A stretch of 64,000 nt of DNA from G963665405 sp963665405 (GCA_963665405.2 CAXXUH010000004.1:62001-126000), one strand, 5' to 3'; positions 34,412 to 43,730 are shown, counted from the first letter of the stretch. Numbers and translations: made by a program. The notes: a model not told the origin generated them from the sequence alone.

Positions 34412-35143
34412 ATGGCGGGATCGAATGCCAAGCTGCCGCCGGTAGCCGAGGACTGGGAACGAGCCCTCGCGATCGTCGCTCACCCCGACGATCTCGAGTA
34501 CGGGGGCGCCAGCGCGATAGCGCGTTGGACCTCGCAAGGCAAGAGCCTGGCCTATCTGATCGCCACCAGGGGCGAGGCCGGAATCGACTCGATGTCTCCC
34601 GAGGAGGCGGCCCCTGTCCGAGAGGCCGAGCAGCGCAAGAGCGCGGCCGTCGTCGGGGTGGACACCGTCGAATTCCTCGACCACACGGACGGAGTGGTCG
34701 AATACGGGCTGCCCCTGCGTCGCGAGTTCGCTCGGGCCATCAGGAGGCACCGTCCGGAGGTGGTTATCACTGGCAACTTCCATCTCCAGTGGCCCGGAGG
34801 GGGCTTCAACATGGCGGATCACCGCTCGGTTGGACTCGCAGCAATGGACGCTTCCCGCGATGCAGGCAACCGGTGGATATTCCCTGAGCTGCTCGGCGAG
34901 GGCATGCAGCCCTGGAACGGGGTCCGGATGCTGCTCGTCCCCGGGTCCCCCGATATGACGCATGCCGTGGACGTGACGGATTCGATCGATAAGGGCGTCG
35001 CGTCGCTGGAGCAGCATCGGGCGTACATCGACAACCTCGGCGGAAGCTTCGATGCGGACACGTTCCTCCGCATGAGCGCGAGCGCCTCCGGCGAGCTGGC
35101 CGGCTGCGAATACGCCGTCACGTTCGAGGTCATCAAGCTGTAG
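34412..35143 (+). CDS. PIG-L/LmbE family deacetylase
   Basis: 243 residues. AIVAHPDDLEYGG is the zinc-binding AHPDDxE motif and NMADHRSVGLAAMDA holds the third ligand. LIATRGEAGIDS and AEQRKSAAVVGVDTVEFLDHTDG are also typical. These enzymes remove acetyl groups from sugar amines, as in mycothiol or bacillithiol synthesis. It starts one base after the amidohydrolase stop, so co-translation is likely. Its true substrate is unknown. Confidence 0.88.
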   Translation: MAGSNAKLPPVAEDWERALAIVAHPDDLEYGGASAIARWTSQGKSLAYLIATRGEAGIDSMSPEEAAPVREAEQRKSAAVVGVDTVEFLDHTDGVVEYGLPLRREFARAIRRHRPEVVITGNFHLQWPGGGFNMADHRSVGLAAMDASRDAGNRWIFPELLGEGMQPWNGVRMLLVPGSPDMTHAVDVTDSIDKGVASLEQHRAYIDNLGGSFDADTFLRMSASASGELAGCEYAVTFEVIKL

Positions 35144-35197
35144 AGGGGTGCTGGGGCCGGCCCTATGCCGGGGTCGATGTAACGGGGTAGGGGAAGG

Positions 35198-35270
35198 GGA
35201 GTACAGAGGGGCGCAGCCCCCTATGCCGGGAGTCTGAGGGTGTCTCTTAGGACCCCTGGTTATCCCCCTC
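35198..35270 (+). repeat. Dispersed intergenic repeat, copy
   Basis: GGGAGTACAGAGGGGCGCAGC, CCGGGAGTCTGAGGGTGTCT and a CCCCTCTACGGGGGTGGGG end. It fills the gap between the deacetylase and the gamma-glutamyltransferase. Confidence 0.7.
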
Positions 35271-35348
35271 TACGGGGGTGGGGTCGAAGGCCACATCGTA
35301 TCAACAAGGTGTGCGCGGCCGTGGATGCCCCACCAAGGAGGACCCAGC

Positions 35349-36959
35349 TTGGCTCAGATAACCAGACGCGACGCTCGCGGCGAGTCCGGAATGGTCTCAT
35401 CGGCCAGCCGCTACGCCTCGGAGGCCGGCGTCGAGGTGCTCAAGGCAGGCGGCAACGCGGTGGACGCCGCGGTCGCGACCGCCCTGGCTCTCAGCGTGGC
35501 CGCGCCTGCGTTCTCCGGTGTGGGGGGCGGAGGCTTCATGCTCGTCCACCTGGCCGCGACCAGAGAGAGCCACATCGTCGACTACCGTGAGACCGCCCCG
35601 AAACTCGCTACCCCGGACATGTTCCGGGTGGGCGCCGACGGGAACGTCGAGGGGTCCGAGAACATGATGGGCTACAAGGCCCCGGGAGTTCCTGGCTCCC
35701 TGGCGGGCATGGCCCTAGCACTTGAGCGCTTCGGCACGATGCCCCTGAGCGAGGTACTCAAGCCGGCCATCAGATATGCCCGCGAGGGGTTCGTCGTTGG
35801 TCCATTCCTGGGCTGGGTCATGGACGACAATGTCGATCGTGCAGTCGACAAGTTCCGGGGCAACGCCGCGGCCGGGAAGGCGATGCTGAAGCCGGACGGC
35901 TCGACATACGCGGTCGGCGAGACCCTGATCCTGAAGGATCAGGGGGACACGCTGGACAGGGTCTCGCGCAACGGAATCGGCGAGTTCTACGAAGGGTTCG
36001 TCGCCGAATCCCTCGATCGGGACATGGCCGCGAACGGTGGACTGCTCAGGAAAGACGACCTGCGAGAGTACAGGCCTCAGATGCGGGTCCCGCTCGGAGG
36101 CAGTTTCAAGGATATCCAGCTGGTGACGGCGTGCCCTCCCAGCTCGGGGGGCATCGCGCTGATCCAGCTCCTGCGGATCCTGGAGGACCAGGATCTCAAA
36201 AGCAAGGGGCACAACTCGGCCGAGACCATCGACCTGATGGCTAAAGTTCTGGCCAGCGTCTACGCCGAGCGGCGGCACGTGGCCGATCCGGGCTTCGAGA
36301 GCATCCCGACCGATGACTTGATCTCGGACCAGAAGATTCGGAGTCTCGCGAGCGCGTCCCTTGAAGGGAAGCCGCCGGGAGGGTCGAGTCCGTCGGATCG
36401 ATCGCAGACCAGCCATCTGAGCGTTCTCGACGGCGCCGGGAACGCGGTTGCGGCAACCGAGTCGCTGGAGTGCTTTTTCGGGTCCGGGGTGATGATACCC
36501 GGTACGGGGGTCTTCCTGAACGACACGATGCACGACTTCGATCCGGTCCCCGGTGGCATCAACTCGGTCCAGCCGGGCAAACGCCCCATGAGCAGCATGT
36601 CGCCGACGATCTTCCTCAAGGACGGGAGGCCGCTGCTGGTGATCGGCAGCGGCGCCGGACCCAGGATCATCACGGCGGTGCTTCAAGTGGTGCTCAACGT
36701 GCTGGAGCATGGCATGGACATCCAGGCGGCCATAGAGGCTCCCAGGTTCCACCACCAGGGGGGCGGCGATCGGATGATTATGATGGAGTCTCGGATATCC
36801 GCCGGCGTCAGAGCCGACCTGGAGGGTCGGGGATACCGGCTCGATGTCCTGGAGGATTTCACCTACGCCTTTGGCGGAGTCCACGCCGTCCTGGCGGACG
36901 ACGGCGTCCTCAAGGGCGGTGCAGACCCCCGAAGAGATGGCGTCGCGGTGGGTTTCTAG
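35349..36959 (+). CDS. Gamma-glutamyltransferase family protein
   Basis: 536 residues from TTG 35349, seven bases after AAGGAGG. The large subunit shows GMVSSASRYASEAGVEVL, GGNAVDAAVA and SGVGGGGFML. Autocatalytic cleavage would occur before the threonine of SQTSHLSVLDGAGNAVA, the nucleophile of the mature small subunit. GTGVFLNDTMHDFDP, RPMSSMSPTI and GSGAGPRI follow. It hydrolyses or transfers gamma-glutamyl groups. No clear signal peptide is seen, so it may be cytoplasmic, fitting a gamma-glutamyl pathway with the adjacent ligase. Confidence 0.9.
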   Translation: MAQITRRDARGESGMVSSASRYASEAGVEVLKAGGNAVDAAVATALALSVAAPAFSGVGGGGFMLVHLAATRESHIVDYRETAPKLATPDMFRVGADGNVEGSENMMGYKAPGVPGSLAGMALALERFGTMPLSEVLKPAIRYAREGFVVGPFLGWVMDDNVDRAVDKFRGNAAAGKAMLKPDGSTYAVGETLILKDQGDTLDRVSRNGIGEFYEGFVAESLDRDMAANGGLLRKDDLREYRPQMRVPLGGSFKDIQLVTACPPSSGGIALIQLLRILEDQDLKSKGHNSAETIDLMAKVLASVYAERRHVADPGFESIPTDDLISDQKIRSLASASLEGKPPGGSSPSDRSQTSHLSVLDGAGNAVAATESLECFFGSGVMIPGTGVFLNDTMHDFDPVPGGINSVQPGKRPMSSMSPTIFLKDGRPLLVIGSGAGPRIITAVLQVVLNVLEHGMDIQAAIEAPRFHHQGGGDRMIMMESRISAGVRADLEGRGYRLDVLEDFTYAFGGVHAVLADDGVLKGGADPRRDGVAVGF

Positions 36960-36963
36960 AACC

Positions 36964-37035
36964 GGGAGCGCAGGGGGGCGAAACCCTACGTCGGGAGCCT
37001 GAAGGTATCCATCAGGAACGATCCCTACCTGCTTT
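36964..37035 (+). repeat. Dispersed intergenic repeat, diverged copy
   Basis: GGGAGCGCAGGGGGGCGAAAC, GTCGGGAGCCTGAAGGTATCC and ATCAGGAACGATCCC follow the family order. It sits between the convergent gamma-glutamyltransferase and ligase genes. Confidence 0.6.
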
Positions 37036-37063
37036 TCGAGCGCTGAGGAGTTCGCCCACCCCC

Positions 37064-38419
37064 TCAGTACTTGTAGAAGTGGCGCTTCAGTTCGAAGTCG
37101 ACGTCGTTGACGCTGAACAGCCGCCACTCGCCCCATCGGATCGCCAGGTACGACTCGGCGAGCATCGGGCCCATCGCGTCGAGCAGGACCGGGTCGCTCT
37201 CCAGCTCCCGCGTCGCCACGGACAGGTCTTCGGGCAGGCGGCGGATGCCCCGCCTCTCGAACTCGGCCTCCGGTATGGTCGCGGGATCGACGTCCACCAT
37301 CAGCGCCTCGTCGGGGCGCAGCTTCCTCTCGATGCCGTCCAGTCCCGCCGCGATCATCCCGCCGAGGGCTATGTAGGGGTTGGCGCTCGAGTCGGCCGGC
37401 TTGTACTCCAGGTTGACCGACCCCTCCTCGCTGCCCTTGAGGGTTGACGGGATTCGGACGGCCGCCTCCCGGTTGTCCGGGCCGTAGATGTTGTACGCCG
37501 TGGCAAAGAGGTTGGGCACGAGCCTTCGGTAGCTGTTCACGCTGGGGGCCGTGAGCGCAAGCAGTGGGCGCAGGTGCTCCATCAGCCCGCCGAGGAAGAG
37601 GCTCCCGGTCTCGCCGAGGGCGTAGGGCTTGTCCGACTCGAAGAACAGGTTGCGCTCTCCGGGCAGGTCCCAGGCGCTGATGTGGATGTGGCAGCCGTTG
37701 CCGAGCTGGTCGAGATAGGGCTTTGGGGCGAACGACGCGTAGTAGCCGTGACTCCACGCCACGTTGCGGACGGTTTCCCGGTACATGACGTGGTTGTCGG
37801 CCGCACGGAGGGCTTCCGCATGTCTTATCGACACCTCCTGCTGGCCCCACCCCGCCTCCGGATGGTATATCTCGACCTGCAGCCCCTGGTCTGACAGCGC
37901 CTCCAACAGGTCGTCGATGACGGCCATCGGCGCGGTCATCCCAGTCCCAGAGAAGGCTGGGCTCTCGTCGACCGGAACGAAGGCGTCGCCCTCTTTCTTC
38001 GCCAGGTACCACTCCGGCTCGAAGGAGGCAACGATTTTCAGGCCCATACCGGCGGCCCGGGCTATCATGCGCTTCAGGAAGTCACGAGGGCACGCGGGCC
38101 AGGGCTCTCCCTCCAGGGTCATCATGTCGCCCAGCATCATCGCCCGTTTGGGCGCGTAGGGCAGAACCTGGAAGGTGGACGGATCGGGGATCAGCCGGAA
38201 CTCGCCGACGGGGCCCATGCCGGTCACGGTCTCCATCACGTCCCCGTCCCGGACGGCCTGCTGGGCCTTGGTGAACCCTATGCCCGAGGTCATGCGGCCC
38301 GCCAGCGCCGAGACGTGGGTTGACTTGGTGCGGATGATCCCAGCGTTGTCGCAGTAGAGGAACGACACGAGATGGACGCCGGCGTCCTTCGCCTTTGCGA
38401 CTACCGCTGCTGCATCCAT
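37064..38419 (-). CDS. Glutamine-synthetase-like gamma-glutamyl ligase
   Basis: 451 residues. SFLYCDNAGIIRTKS, the EPEW metal site, QEVSIRHAEALRAADN, GNGCHIHISAWD (ATP/glutamate loop) and NLEYKPADSSANPYIALGGMI are GS blocks. The usual RxxP(D/E) arginine region reads EYKPAD, and the sequence lies with gamma-glutamylpolyamide/FluG-type enzymes rather than housekeeping GlnA. It would join glutamate to an amine using ATP. GGGAGGAT precedes ATG 38419. The neighbours suggest a gamma-glutamyl-amine pathway. Confidence 0.85.
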   Translation of the reverse strand: MDAAAVVAKAKDAGVHLVSFLYCDNAGIIRTKSTHVSALAGRMTSGIGFTKAQQAVRDGDVMETVTGMGPVGEFRLIPDPSTFQVLPYAPKRAMMLGDMMTLEGEPWPACPRDFLKRMIARAAGMGLKIVASFEPEWYLAKKEGDAFVPVDESPAFSGTGMTAPMAVIDDLLEALSDQGLQVEIYHPEAGWGQQEVSIRHAEALRAADNHVMYRETVRNVAWSHGYYASFAPKPYLDQLGNGCHIHISAWDLPGERNLFFESDKPYALGETGSLFLGGLMEHLRPLLALTAPSVNSYRRLVPNLFATAYNIYGPDNREAAVRIPSTLKGSEEGSVNLEYKPADSSANPYIALGGMIAAGLDGIERKLRPDEALMVDVDPATIPEAEFERRGIRRLPEDLSVATRELESDPVLLDAMGPMLAESYLAIRWGEWRLFSVNDVDFELKRHFYKY

Positions 38420-38560
38420 CGCGACAATCCTCCCAACTTCGTACGCTACCCACCGGCCGGTAGCGGGAAGATTGTAGTGGGATAGGATTGGACCGTCAAA
38501 CGCCGGCCCCGGTGGGAGGTACGGGGTGGTCGAGCGTTTTTCAGCACCCTGTTAGAAGCA

Positions 38561-38715
38561 TACCTGTGCCAGGTAGTCGTGATTGTCATGCTGAGGAGCG
38601 GAGCGACGAAGTATCTGGGGATGGGGTGGCAGCGCACGGTTATCGCGGGCCACCCGGCCTCCCCGGATTCTTCACTCCGTTCAGAATGACAGCCGCGTGA
38701 GGCCTGGCCAGGAAG
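38561..38715. repeat. MITE-like hairpin repeat, copy 2
   Basis: Near-identical to 21407-21560 except that the 13-base arm segment TTCACTCCGTTCA is in the opposite orientation. Arms: TGTCATGCTGAGGAGCGGAG and TTCAGAATGACA. It lies between the ligase start and the LuxR regulator stop. Confidence 0.78.
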
Positions 38716-38734
38716 AGGAAAGGCTGATCTGGTG

Positions 38735-39394
38735 CTAAACGGCCCCGGCGGTCGGGATGGGGTTGGATATCCAGCCCTTGCGCAGCGCGATGGTCACGGC
38801 ATGCGTGCGGTCGTTGGCGTCCAGCTTCTGAAGCACGGATGTCATGTGGTTCTTGATCGTCGTCTGCGTTACGCCAAGCTCACGGGCGATCTTCTTGTTG
38901 CTCAGTCCCACGGCGGCCAGCTCGAGGACCTGGGTCTCTCTGGCCGAAAGCAGGGGGCCGGAGCTCTGAGGAGTGTTGCGGAGGCGGTCGAGCAGTCCCG
39001 GCGTGACCAGGGAGTCGAGCGGTGCTCCGCCCTGAACCGCCTCACGGATCGCCCTTACCATCTCGGCGCGGTTCGCCCGCTTGAGGAGATATCCGTTGGC
39101 GCCGGCTTCGATCGACGGCGTCAGATACTCGTCCCCGTAGGACGTGAGCATGATCACCTTCAGGTCGGGCTGGGAGGCCTTGATCGCGCGCAGGGTCTCG
39201 ATGCCGTCCATTCCGGCCATGCGGACGTCCAGAAGCACCACGTCCGATGGAGTCTCGTTGAGCTTTGTCAGCGCCTCCTCTCCGCTGTGAGCCTCGCCCA
39301 CGACGCAGAGCTCCTCCTCCTGCTCGAGCATGGTTCTGAGGCCTTCGCAGACGACGTAGTGATCATCTATCAGGAACGCCCGAATCTTCTCCAT
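38735..39394 (-). CDS. NarL/LuxR-family response regulator
   Basis: 219 residues. Receiver: AFLIDDHYVVCEGL, VVLLDVRMAGMDGIE (phospho-aspartate), VIMLTSYGDE and YLLKRANRAEM (lysine). LuxR HTH: LSARETQVLELAAVGLSNKKIARELGVTQTTIKNHMTSVLQKLDANDR. It starts 16 bases after the stop of the histidine kinase and is its obvious partner. Confidence 0.92.
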   Translation of the reverse strand: MEKIRAFLIDDHYVVCEGLRTMLEQEEELCVVGEAHSGEEALTKLNETPSDVVLLDVRMAGMDGIETLRAIKASQPDLKVIMLTSYGDEYLTPSIEAGANGYLLKRANRAEMVRAIREAVQGGAPLDSLVTPGLLDRLRNTPQSSGPLLSARETQVLELAAVGLSNKKIARELGVTQTTIKNHMTSVLQKLDANDRTHAVTIALRKGWISNPIPTAGAV

Positions 39395-39410
39395 TTGTTC
39401 GCCCTCGCTT

Positions 39411-41525
39411 TCAGCTTGATTCGAGCTGCGGAGCCATCGCGGCCTCCTGCAGCCCTTCGAAGTTCGTAGGAATGTGCCGCGACGGTATCTGGAGTGTGAT
39501 CTGGGTTTCGGCCCCGGGCATCGACCGCACCGTCAGCGTGCCTCCGAGCATCCTGGCTCGCTCCTCCATGCCGATCAGGCCGAGATGCCCGTCCTCCCGG
39601 CGTCCCTCGTCCATGTCGAAACCCGTACCATTGTCCCTGACTTCGGCCCAGAAGGCGCCGTTCCTGAGTCCCATCTGGATCTGCACCTGGGTGGCCTGGG
39701 CGTGCTTCCGGACGTTGGACAGCGCCTCCTGTACGACGCGGTATACAGCCAGCTCGACCGGCGCTGACAGGCGGGGGACGTCGCCCCCCTGCTTGAAGTG
39801 CGTGAGGATGCCGGTGTCCCGCTCGAACGAGTCGGCGTACCGCGCCAGCGCCTTGATCAGGCCCACCTTCTCGAGCTCGGGAGGGTGCAGGGCGGCGGTC
39901 GTGTGGCGCAACTCCAGGAGGGTGGTGTCGAGCACCCGCTGGACCTGTTCGACCTCTTTGTGGGCCTCGTCGTGCTGGCCTCGATTGAAGAACTCGAGAC
40001 AGGCCTCCACACGGTACACCGCACTCGTCAGCCACTGGACCGGCGAGTCGTGAAGCTCCATCGAGAGCCGTTTCCTCTCGTCCTCCTGGGCGCGGATAAC
40101 ACGCTCCAGGAGGTGCTCCAGGCGGGTGCGCTGGGACACGACACTCGCAAAGAGCCCGGCGTTGGCCAGGGCCAGGGCCGTCTGGTTGGTGGCGGCTCGC
40201 AGCAGTCCCAGGTCCTCGTCCGAGTAGGGCTCGTCGGAGCGCTTCTTCGCGAGAACAAGGATGCCGGCGAGCTCCCCGCGCTTCTTCAGCGGGATGAAGA
40301 GCCGCGCCTCGAAGCTCTCCATCAGCGTCCGCTCGTTGTCGCTCAGCGCGAGGAATATCGGGAACACCTGGAGGTCTTCGGCCCTGAGGACGTCATCGTG
40401 GGAGCGCAGCCAGTTGACGATCGTGCTGGACCGCTGCAGCCTCCACGGGCGAGATCCGTTGGAGGCCTTGACGGTCGGGCTGATGTATCCGCTGTCGTTG
40501 CCGGTTGGAACGAGCAGCCGCACGTTCTCGGCGCCCATAGCCAGCGTGACCGCCTGCTCGAGCGCATTGGCCAGCTGCCTCAGATCGGTCACGTCCTTGG
40601 TCTCGCGGCTGAATGCCTCCAGGGCGAGGAAGTAGTCGTGACGCCGGCGCGAGAACCACCTGTCGGCCACACCCTGCACGCGGTCCACCACCGGTTTCAG
40701 GAAGATCGCCACCGTGAGAAGGGCGGCCAGATTGCCCGGCCAGGAGAGGTCCATTGCATTGTTCTGGAAGAGGAGGTTCAGGGAGAAGAGCAGCACTACA
40801 TAGGCGCCCATGATGATGCCGCTTACTATGGAGTATACGACGCCCTTCTTGATGACCACCCTGGCGTCCAGAAGGTTGTGCTTGAGGATGGCAACCGCGG
40901 TGAAGAAGGCTAGGAGCAGGTTCCCCAGCATACCGATAGGGTAGGTGGACATCAGAGGAGGCAGTGAGTCGACGAGCCCTCCAAGTAGGGAGCACCCCAC
41001 TCCCAGCAGTATGTATATGGTGCGGTTTCGGGCCGCCTCCGATGGGGGATTTCGATAGTACCTCACCAGGTTCCAAATCCCGAGGAAGTTGATCGAGTAG
41101 ACCACAGCCAGATACGGGATGAAGAACTGCCCCGGCCGCGGCGCATATCCGTACCACGCGAGCTCCATCTCGGGAACTACCATTCCAGCCGCCACGAGCC
41201 CGGTCGCGGCGAGCGTGAGGAGATACAGCGAGGGGAGCAGATACGCCTCGGCCTTCTTTCGCGTGAACAAGACCGTGAAGTGGTAGAAGAACAGAGAGAC
41301 CGCGAGGACGGCGGTAAGGGCGAATCTCTCCCAGGCGATCGCCGCGCCCAGGCTGCCGCTGGACCGCATTCCGAAGATCGTCAGTCCCCACAGACCCAGC
41401 GCGAGCAGCAAGAGGGCGAACATCCGATGAACCCTGGATCGCGACTTGCCGTGCAGAACCAGCAGCAGCAGAATGCCGGCGAAGAAGAAGACGAGGAGTG
41501 GCAAGAATAGATAGAGTTGGATCAT
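39411..41525 (-). CDS. 7TM-GAF sensor histidine kinase (HisKA_3)
   Basis: 704 residues. Residues 1-225 carry about seven membrane segments of the N-terminal 7TM kinase type. A GAF-like domain (about 300-455) follows, then HisKA_3 with ERKRLSMELHDSPVQWL (phosphoacceptor histidine) and a HATPase with VVQEALSNVRKHAQAT, EVRDNGTGFD and HLGLIGMEERARMLGG. The NarX/DegS-like core matches the adjacent LuxR regulator. The stimulus is unknown. A second kinase of the same architecture lies at 54404. Confidence 0.9.
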   Translation of the reverse strand: MIQLYLFLPLLVFFFAGILLLLVLHGKSRSRVHRMFALLLLALGLWGLTIFGMRSSGSLGAAIAWERFALTAVLAVSLFFYHFTVLFTRKKAEAYLLPSLYLLTLAATGLVAAGMVVPEMELAWYGYAPRPGQFFIPYLAVVYSINFLGIWNLVRYYRNPPSEAARNRTIYILLGVGCSLLGGLVDSLPPLMSTYPIGMLGNLLLAFFTAVAILKHNLLDARVVIKKGVVYSIVSGIIMGAYVVLLFSLNLLFQNNAMDLSWPGNLAALLTVAIFLKPVVDRVQGVADRWFSRRRHDYFLALEAFSRETKDVTDLRQLANALEQAVTLAMGAENVRLLVPTGNDSGYISPTVKASNGSRPWRLQRSSTIVNWLRSHDDVLRAEDLQVFPIFLALSDNERTLMESFEARLFIPLKKRGELAGILVLAKKRSDEPYSDEDLGLLRAATNQTALALANAGLFASVVSQRTRLEHLLERVIRAQEDERKRLSMELHDSPVQWLTSAVYRVEACLEFFNRGQHDEAHKEVEQVQRVLDTTLLELRHTTAALHPPELEKVGLIKALARYADSFERDTGILTHFKQGGDVPRLSAPVELAVYRVVQEALSNVRKHAQATQVQIQMGLRNGAFWAEVRDNGTGFDMDEGRREDGHLGLIGMEERARMLGGTLTVRSMPGAETQITLQIPSRHIPTNFEGLQEAAMAPQLESS

Positions 41526-41985
41526 CTTTATCGGTACTCTGAATTGTAGCTACGCCGGCGACAAATCAGAAGCGGGCACCCATCGGTTTCAGGCCCATGC
41601 TGGCGTCCCCAACTTTCTCGATGCAGGCTCTTGCTCTCCCTGGGTGGTTCGGCTTTCGAGAACCGGTGCGTACCCGGATGCGGTAGCCGAACTCCGCCGT
41701 GCCGGGACCTCCTCTTCCCAGGCAGCGGTCCGAGACCCGGCCGTGGAGCCCACGCACTGGCATCCCGGTACCCGCCACCAGTCGAGTGCGGGTACTGTTC
41801 GACGGGCCGCCCGCCTGCGCTCGACAAGCGTCCCGAGTAACTAGACAGAACCCGGACACGTACACAATACTTTCCTGTAAGCGGAGAGATGAGGAAGCCT
41901 CTCGTCCCTCCGCGCACCCCATATCTGATCATCCTGTTGACGGGCAATAGCCGGGCCCGCCGGGCTCGGCCGATGGAAGGAGAAC
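41526..41985. other. Non-coding gap between divergent kinase and DUF3068 genes
   Basis: 460 bases with no supported gene. On the minus strand at about 41575-41720 there are complementary segments (GTTCGGC...GCCGAAC; CATGGGC-CTGAAAC-CGATG) that could form RNA hairpins in the kinase leader. TACAAT at about 41543-41548 on that strand is a -10-like box. The plus strand has GAGAG...CTCTC near 41881. Confidence 0.35.
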
Positions 41986-43419
41986 ATGAGTAGCTACTCG
42001 AAGATCGGTATCGCCGTGGCGGCGGTTCTGGGCATCGCCTTGATCGTGTTCGGGAGCGTGTGGCTCGGCATCTTCTCTCGCTTCGAGAAGATACCGGCCG
42101 ACCTGGAGCGCACCGTGGAGCTGGAAGGGACTTTTGTCGTGGTCGACGAAGCGCACCTCCGGAGGCTCCAGACCAATCCCGTAGTGCAGCAGCTGGCGAC
42201 TGCCCCGGGCACTCTGGAGCTGCTGAGCGACCCCGGTATCTTCGCGCTCCTCGCCAATCCGGTGCTGTCCGAGGTCCTGGCCGACGCGGCCATCGTCTCG
42301 GTTCTGACCGACCCGGAGGCCCTTGCCCTGCTGGGGAACCCCACGGTGCTCGGCCTCCTGGCGAACAAGGACGTCATGGAGCTGCTACAGGACCCCGCGT
42401 TCATCGCGGCCCTCGGCGACCCCGCCGCACTGGCCCAGTTCGCGAGCGATCCCAGGATCGGGCCGCTCCTGGCCAACCCGGCCGTCATCGCGCTGCTTGC
42501 GAACCCGGCGCTTCCAAGACTCCTGGGCAGCGGGGTCGTGGCGACGCTGGCGGCCCGTCCCGAGATCCTCGGGCTGCTTCGGGAGCCGGCCCTTGCCAAG
42601 GCGCTCTCCAACCCGGCGGTCCCGCTGCTGTTGGCCGAACCGGACGCCATGAAGCTGCTGCTCGACCCCCGCACCCAGACGGTGCTGGCGAACCCCGCAG
42701 ACCTGCCGATCATTACGGTTCCGGTGGTGCTGCACCGGGAACGTAGAGCGGTGGCCACTGATCCTCGCAACGACGCGAACAAGATTGTCCTGAGGGAGAC
42801 CGTCGAGTACCGCGACCCCGACACAGGTCTCGGGCGGGAGATTCCAGGGCTCGAGAACTCCGAGGCCACCCTGATCATCGACCGCAGCACCAAGGAGTAC
42901 CTTCCTGGCACGGACGGAGGCCGTAACGGTCAGTTCGGCCTGCCCTTCCACATCGACAAGGATCAGGACTACGCAACCTGGATAACCGCGGCGGGGAAAC
43001 CGATGGTTCCGACGTTTCAGCGAACCGAGGAGGTGGACGGACTGGAGACGTACGTCTACGTTCTGGACGTGACCAGCGACCCCCTGGGGGCCGCCGATCC
43101 CGTGACCGGGCTACCGCTGGTACTGGACGCCCTGATCACCGTCTGGGTGGAGCCGGTGACCGGTTCGATCGTGAACGCCGAGGACTTCGATGCGATCAGC
43201 GCCATCGACCCGGCGGGACAGAAGTATCCCCGGCTCGTGGCGGACCTGAGGTATACCGACGCGACGGTCGAAGAGCTGACCAGGGTTACCGATGGAGACC
43301 GAAACAAGATACTCTGGTTTGGCACCAACATGCCGTGGATGAGCATAGGGCTCGGGATCTTCCTGATCGTGGTGGCGGGCGGAGGCATGGGGTTCCTGGC
43401 AGGCCGGACTAGGCGCTAG
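41986..43419 (+). CDS. DUF3068 membrane protein with leucine/NP-rich repeats
   Basis: 477 residues. N-terminal membrane anchor (IGIAVAAVLGIALIVFGSVW), C-terminal anchor (MSIGLGIFLIVVAGGGMGFL), and an extracytoplasmic part with REIPGLENSEATLIIDRSTKEY, GLPFHIDKDQDY and VEPVTGSIVNAED, typical of DUF3068 (PorA-like) proteins. Residues about 60-245 are an unusual array of 9-11-residue units of the form LLANPAVIALLANPALPRLL. AAGGAGAAC precedes ATG 41986. Confidence 0.78.
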   Translation: MSSYSKIGIAVAAVLGIALIVFGSVWLGIFSRFEKIPADLERTVELEGTFVVVDEAHLRRLQTNPVVQQLATAPGTLELLSDPGIFALLANPVLSEVLADAAIVSVLTDPEALALLGNPTVLGLLANKDVMELLQDPAFIAALGDPAALAQFASDPRIGPLLANPAVIALLANPALPRLLGSGVVATLAARPEILGLLREPALAKALSNPAVPLLLAEPDAMKLLLDPRTQTVLANPADLPIITVPVVLHRERRAVATDPRNDANKIVLRETVEYRDPDTGLGREIPGLENSEATLIIDRSTKEYLPGTDGGRNGQFGLPFHIDKDQDYATWITAAGKPMVPTFQRTEEVDGLETYVYVLDVTSDPLGAADPVTGLPLVLDALITVWVEPVTGSIVNAEDFDAISAIDPAGQKYPRLVADLRYTDATVEELTRVTDGDRNKILWFGTNMPWMSIGLGIFLIVVAGGGMGFLAGRTRR

Positions 43420-43445
43420 CCCGTCTGCCCGCGGTTTTCCCGTCG

Positions 43446-43730
43446 CTAAGCAGGCGCCGTGGGATGGAGTCTCACGGGCCCGGCGCTGCCGGGACGCGTC
43501 CTCCCCAGGCGCGAGCAAGCCGTAACGTAGATCCATGACCGGCGCGCCTTTGCCGGTGTCTCGACGTCGAGCTTGCAGAGTATCGAGCCAATGGAGTAGC
43601 TGACCCCCGTCTCGGACAGCCGGCAGGTCCGTGCTATCTCTGTGACGCCGACGTTCGAGAGGAGTACCCGCAAGGTGACGCCGACGTTCGAGAGGAGTAC
43701 CCGCAAGATTTCGAGCTACCGGTGGGTCAG
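43446..43730 (-). pseudogene. Decayed LuxR HTH fragment
   Basis: On the minus strand: LTHR-stop-LEILRVLLSNVGVT, a 33-base repeat of LRVLLSNVGVT, then EIARTCRLSETGVSYSIGSI and LCKLDVETPAKA. This is a LuxR helix-turn-helix with a stop codon in place of the glutamate of LTxRELEIL and an internal duplication. The receiver is missing. Confidence 0.65.
43642..43707 (+). repeat. Perfect tandem repeat, 33 bp x 2
   Basis: Units 43642-43674 and 43675-43707 are identical and begin GTGACGCCGACGTTCGAGAG. The duplication lies inside the LuxR fragment and repeats 11 residues. Confidence 0.9.

Noticed and set aside
41566..41922. Minus-strand frame ending CIEKVGDASMGLKPMGARF
   Set aside because: Looks protein-like only at its end; no family, no start site; kept as possible RNA structure.
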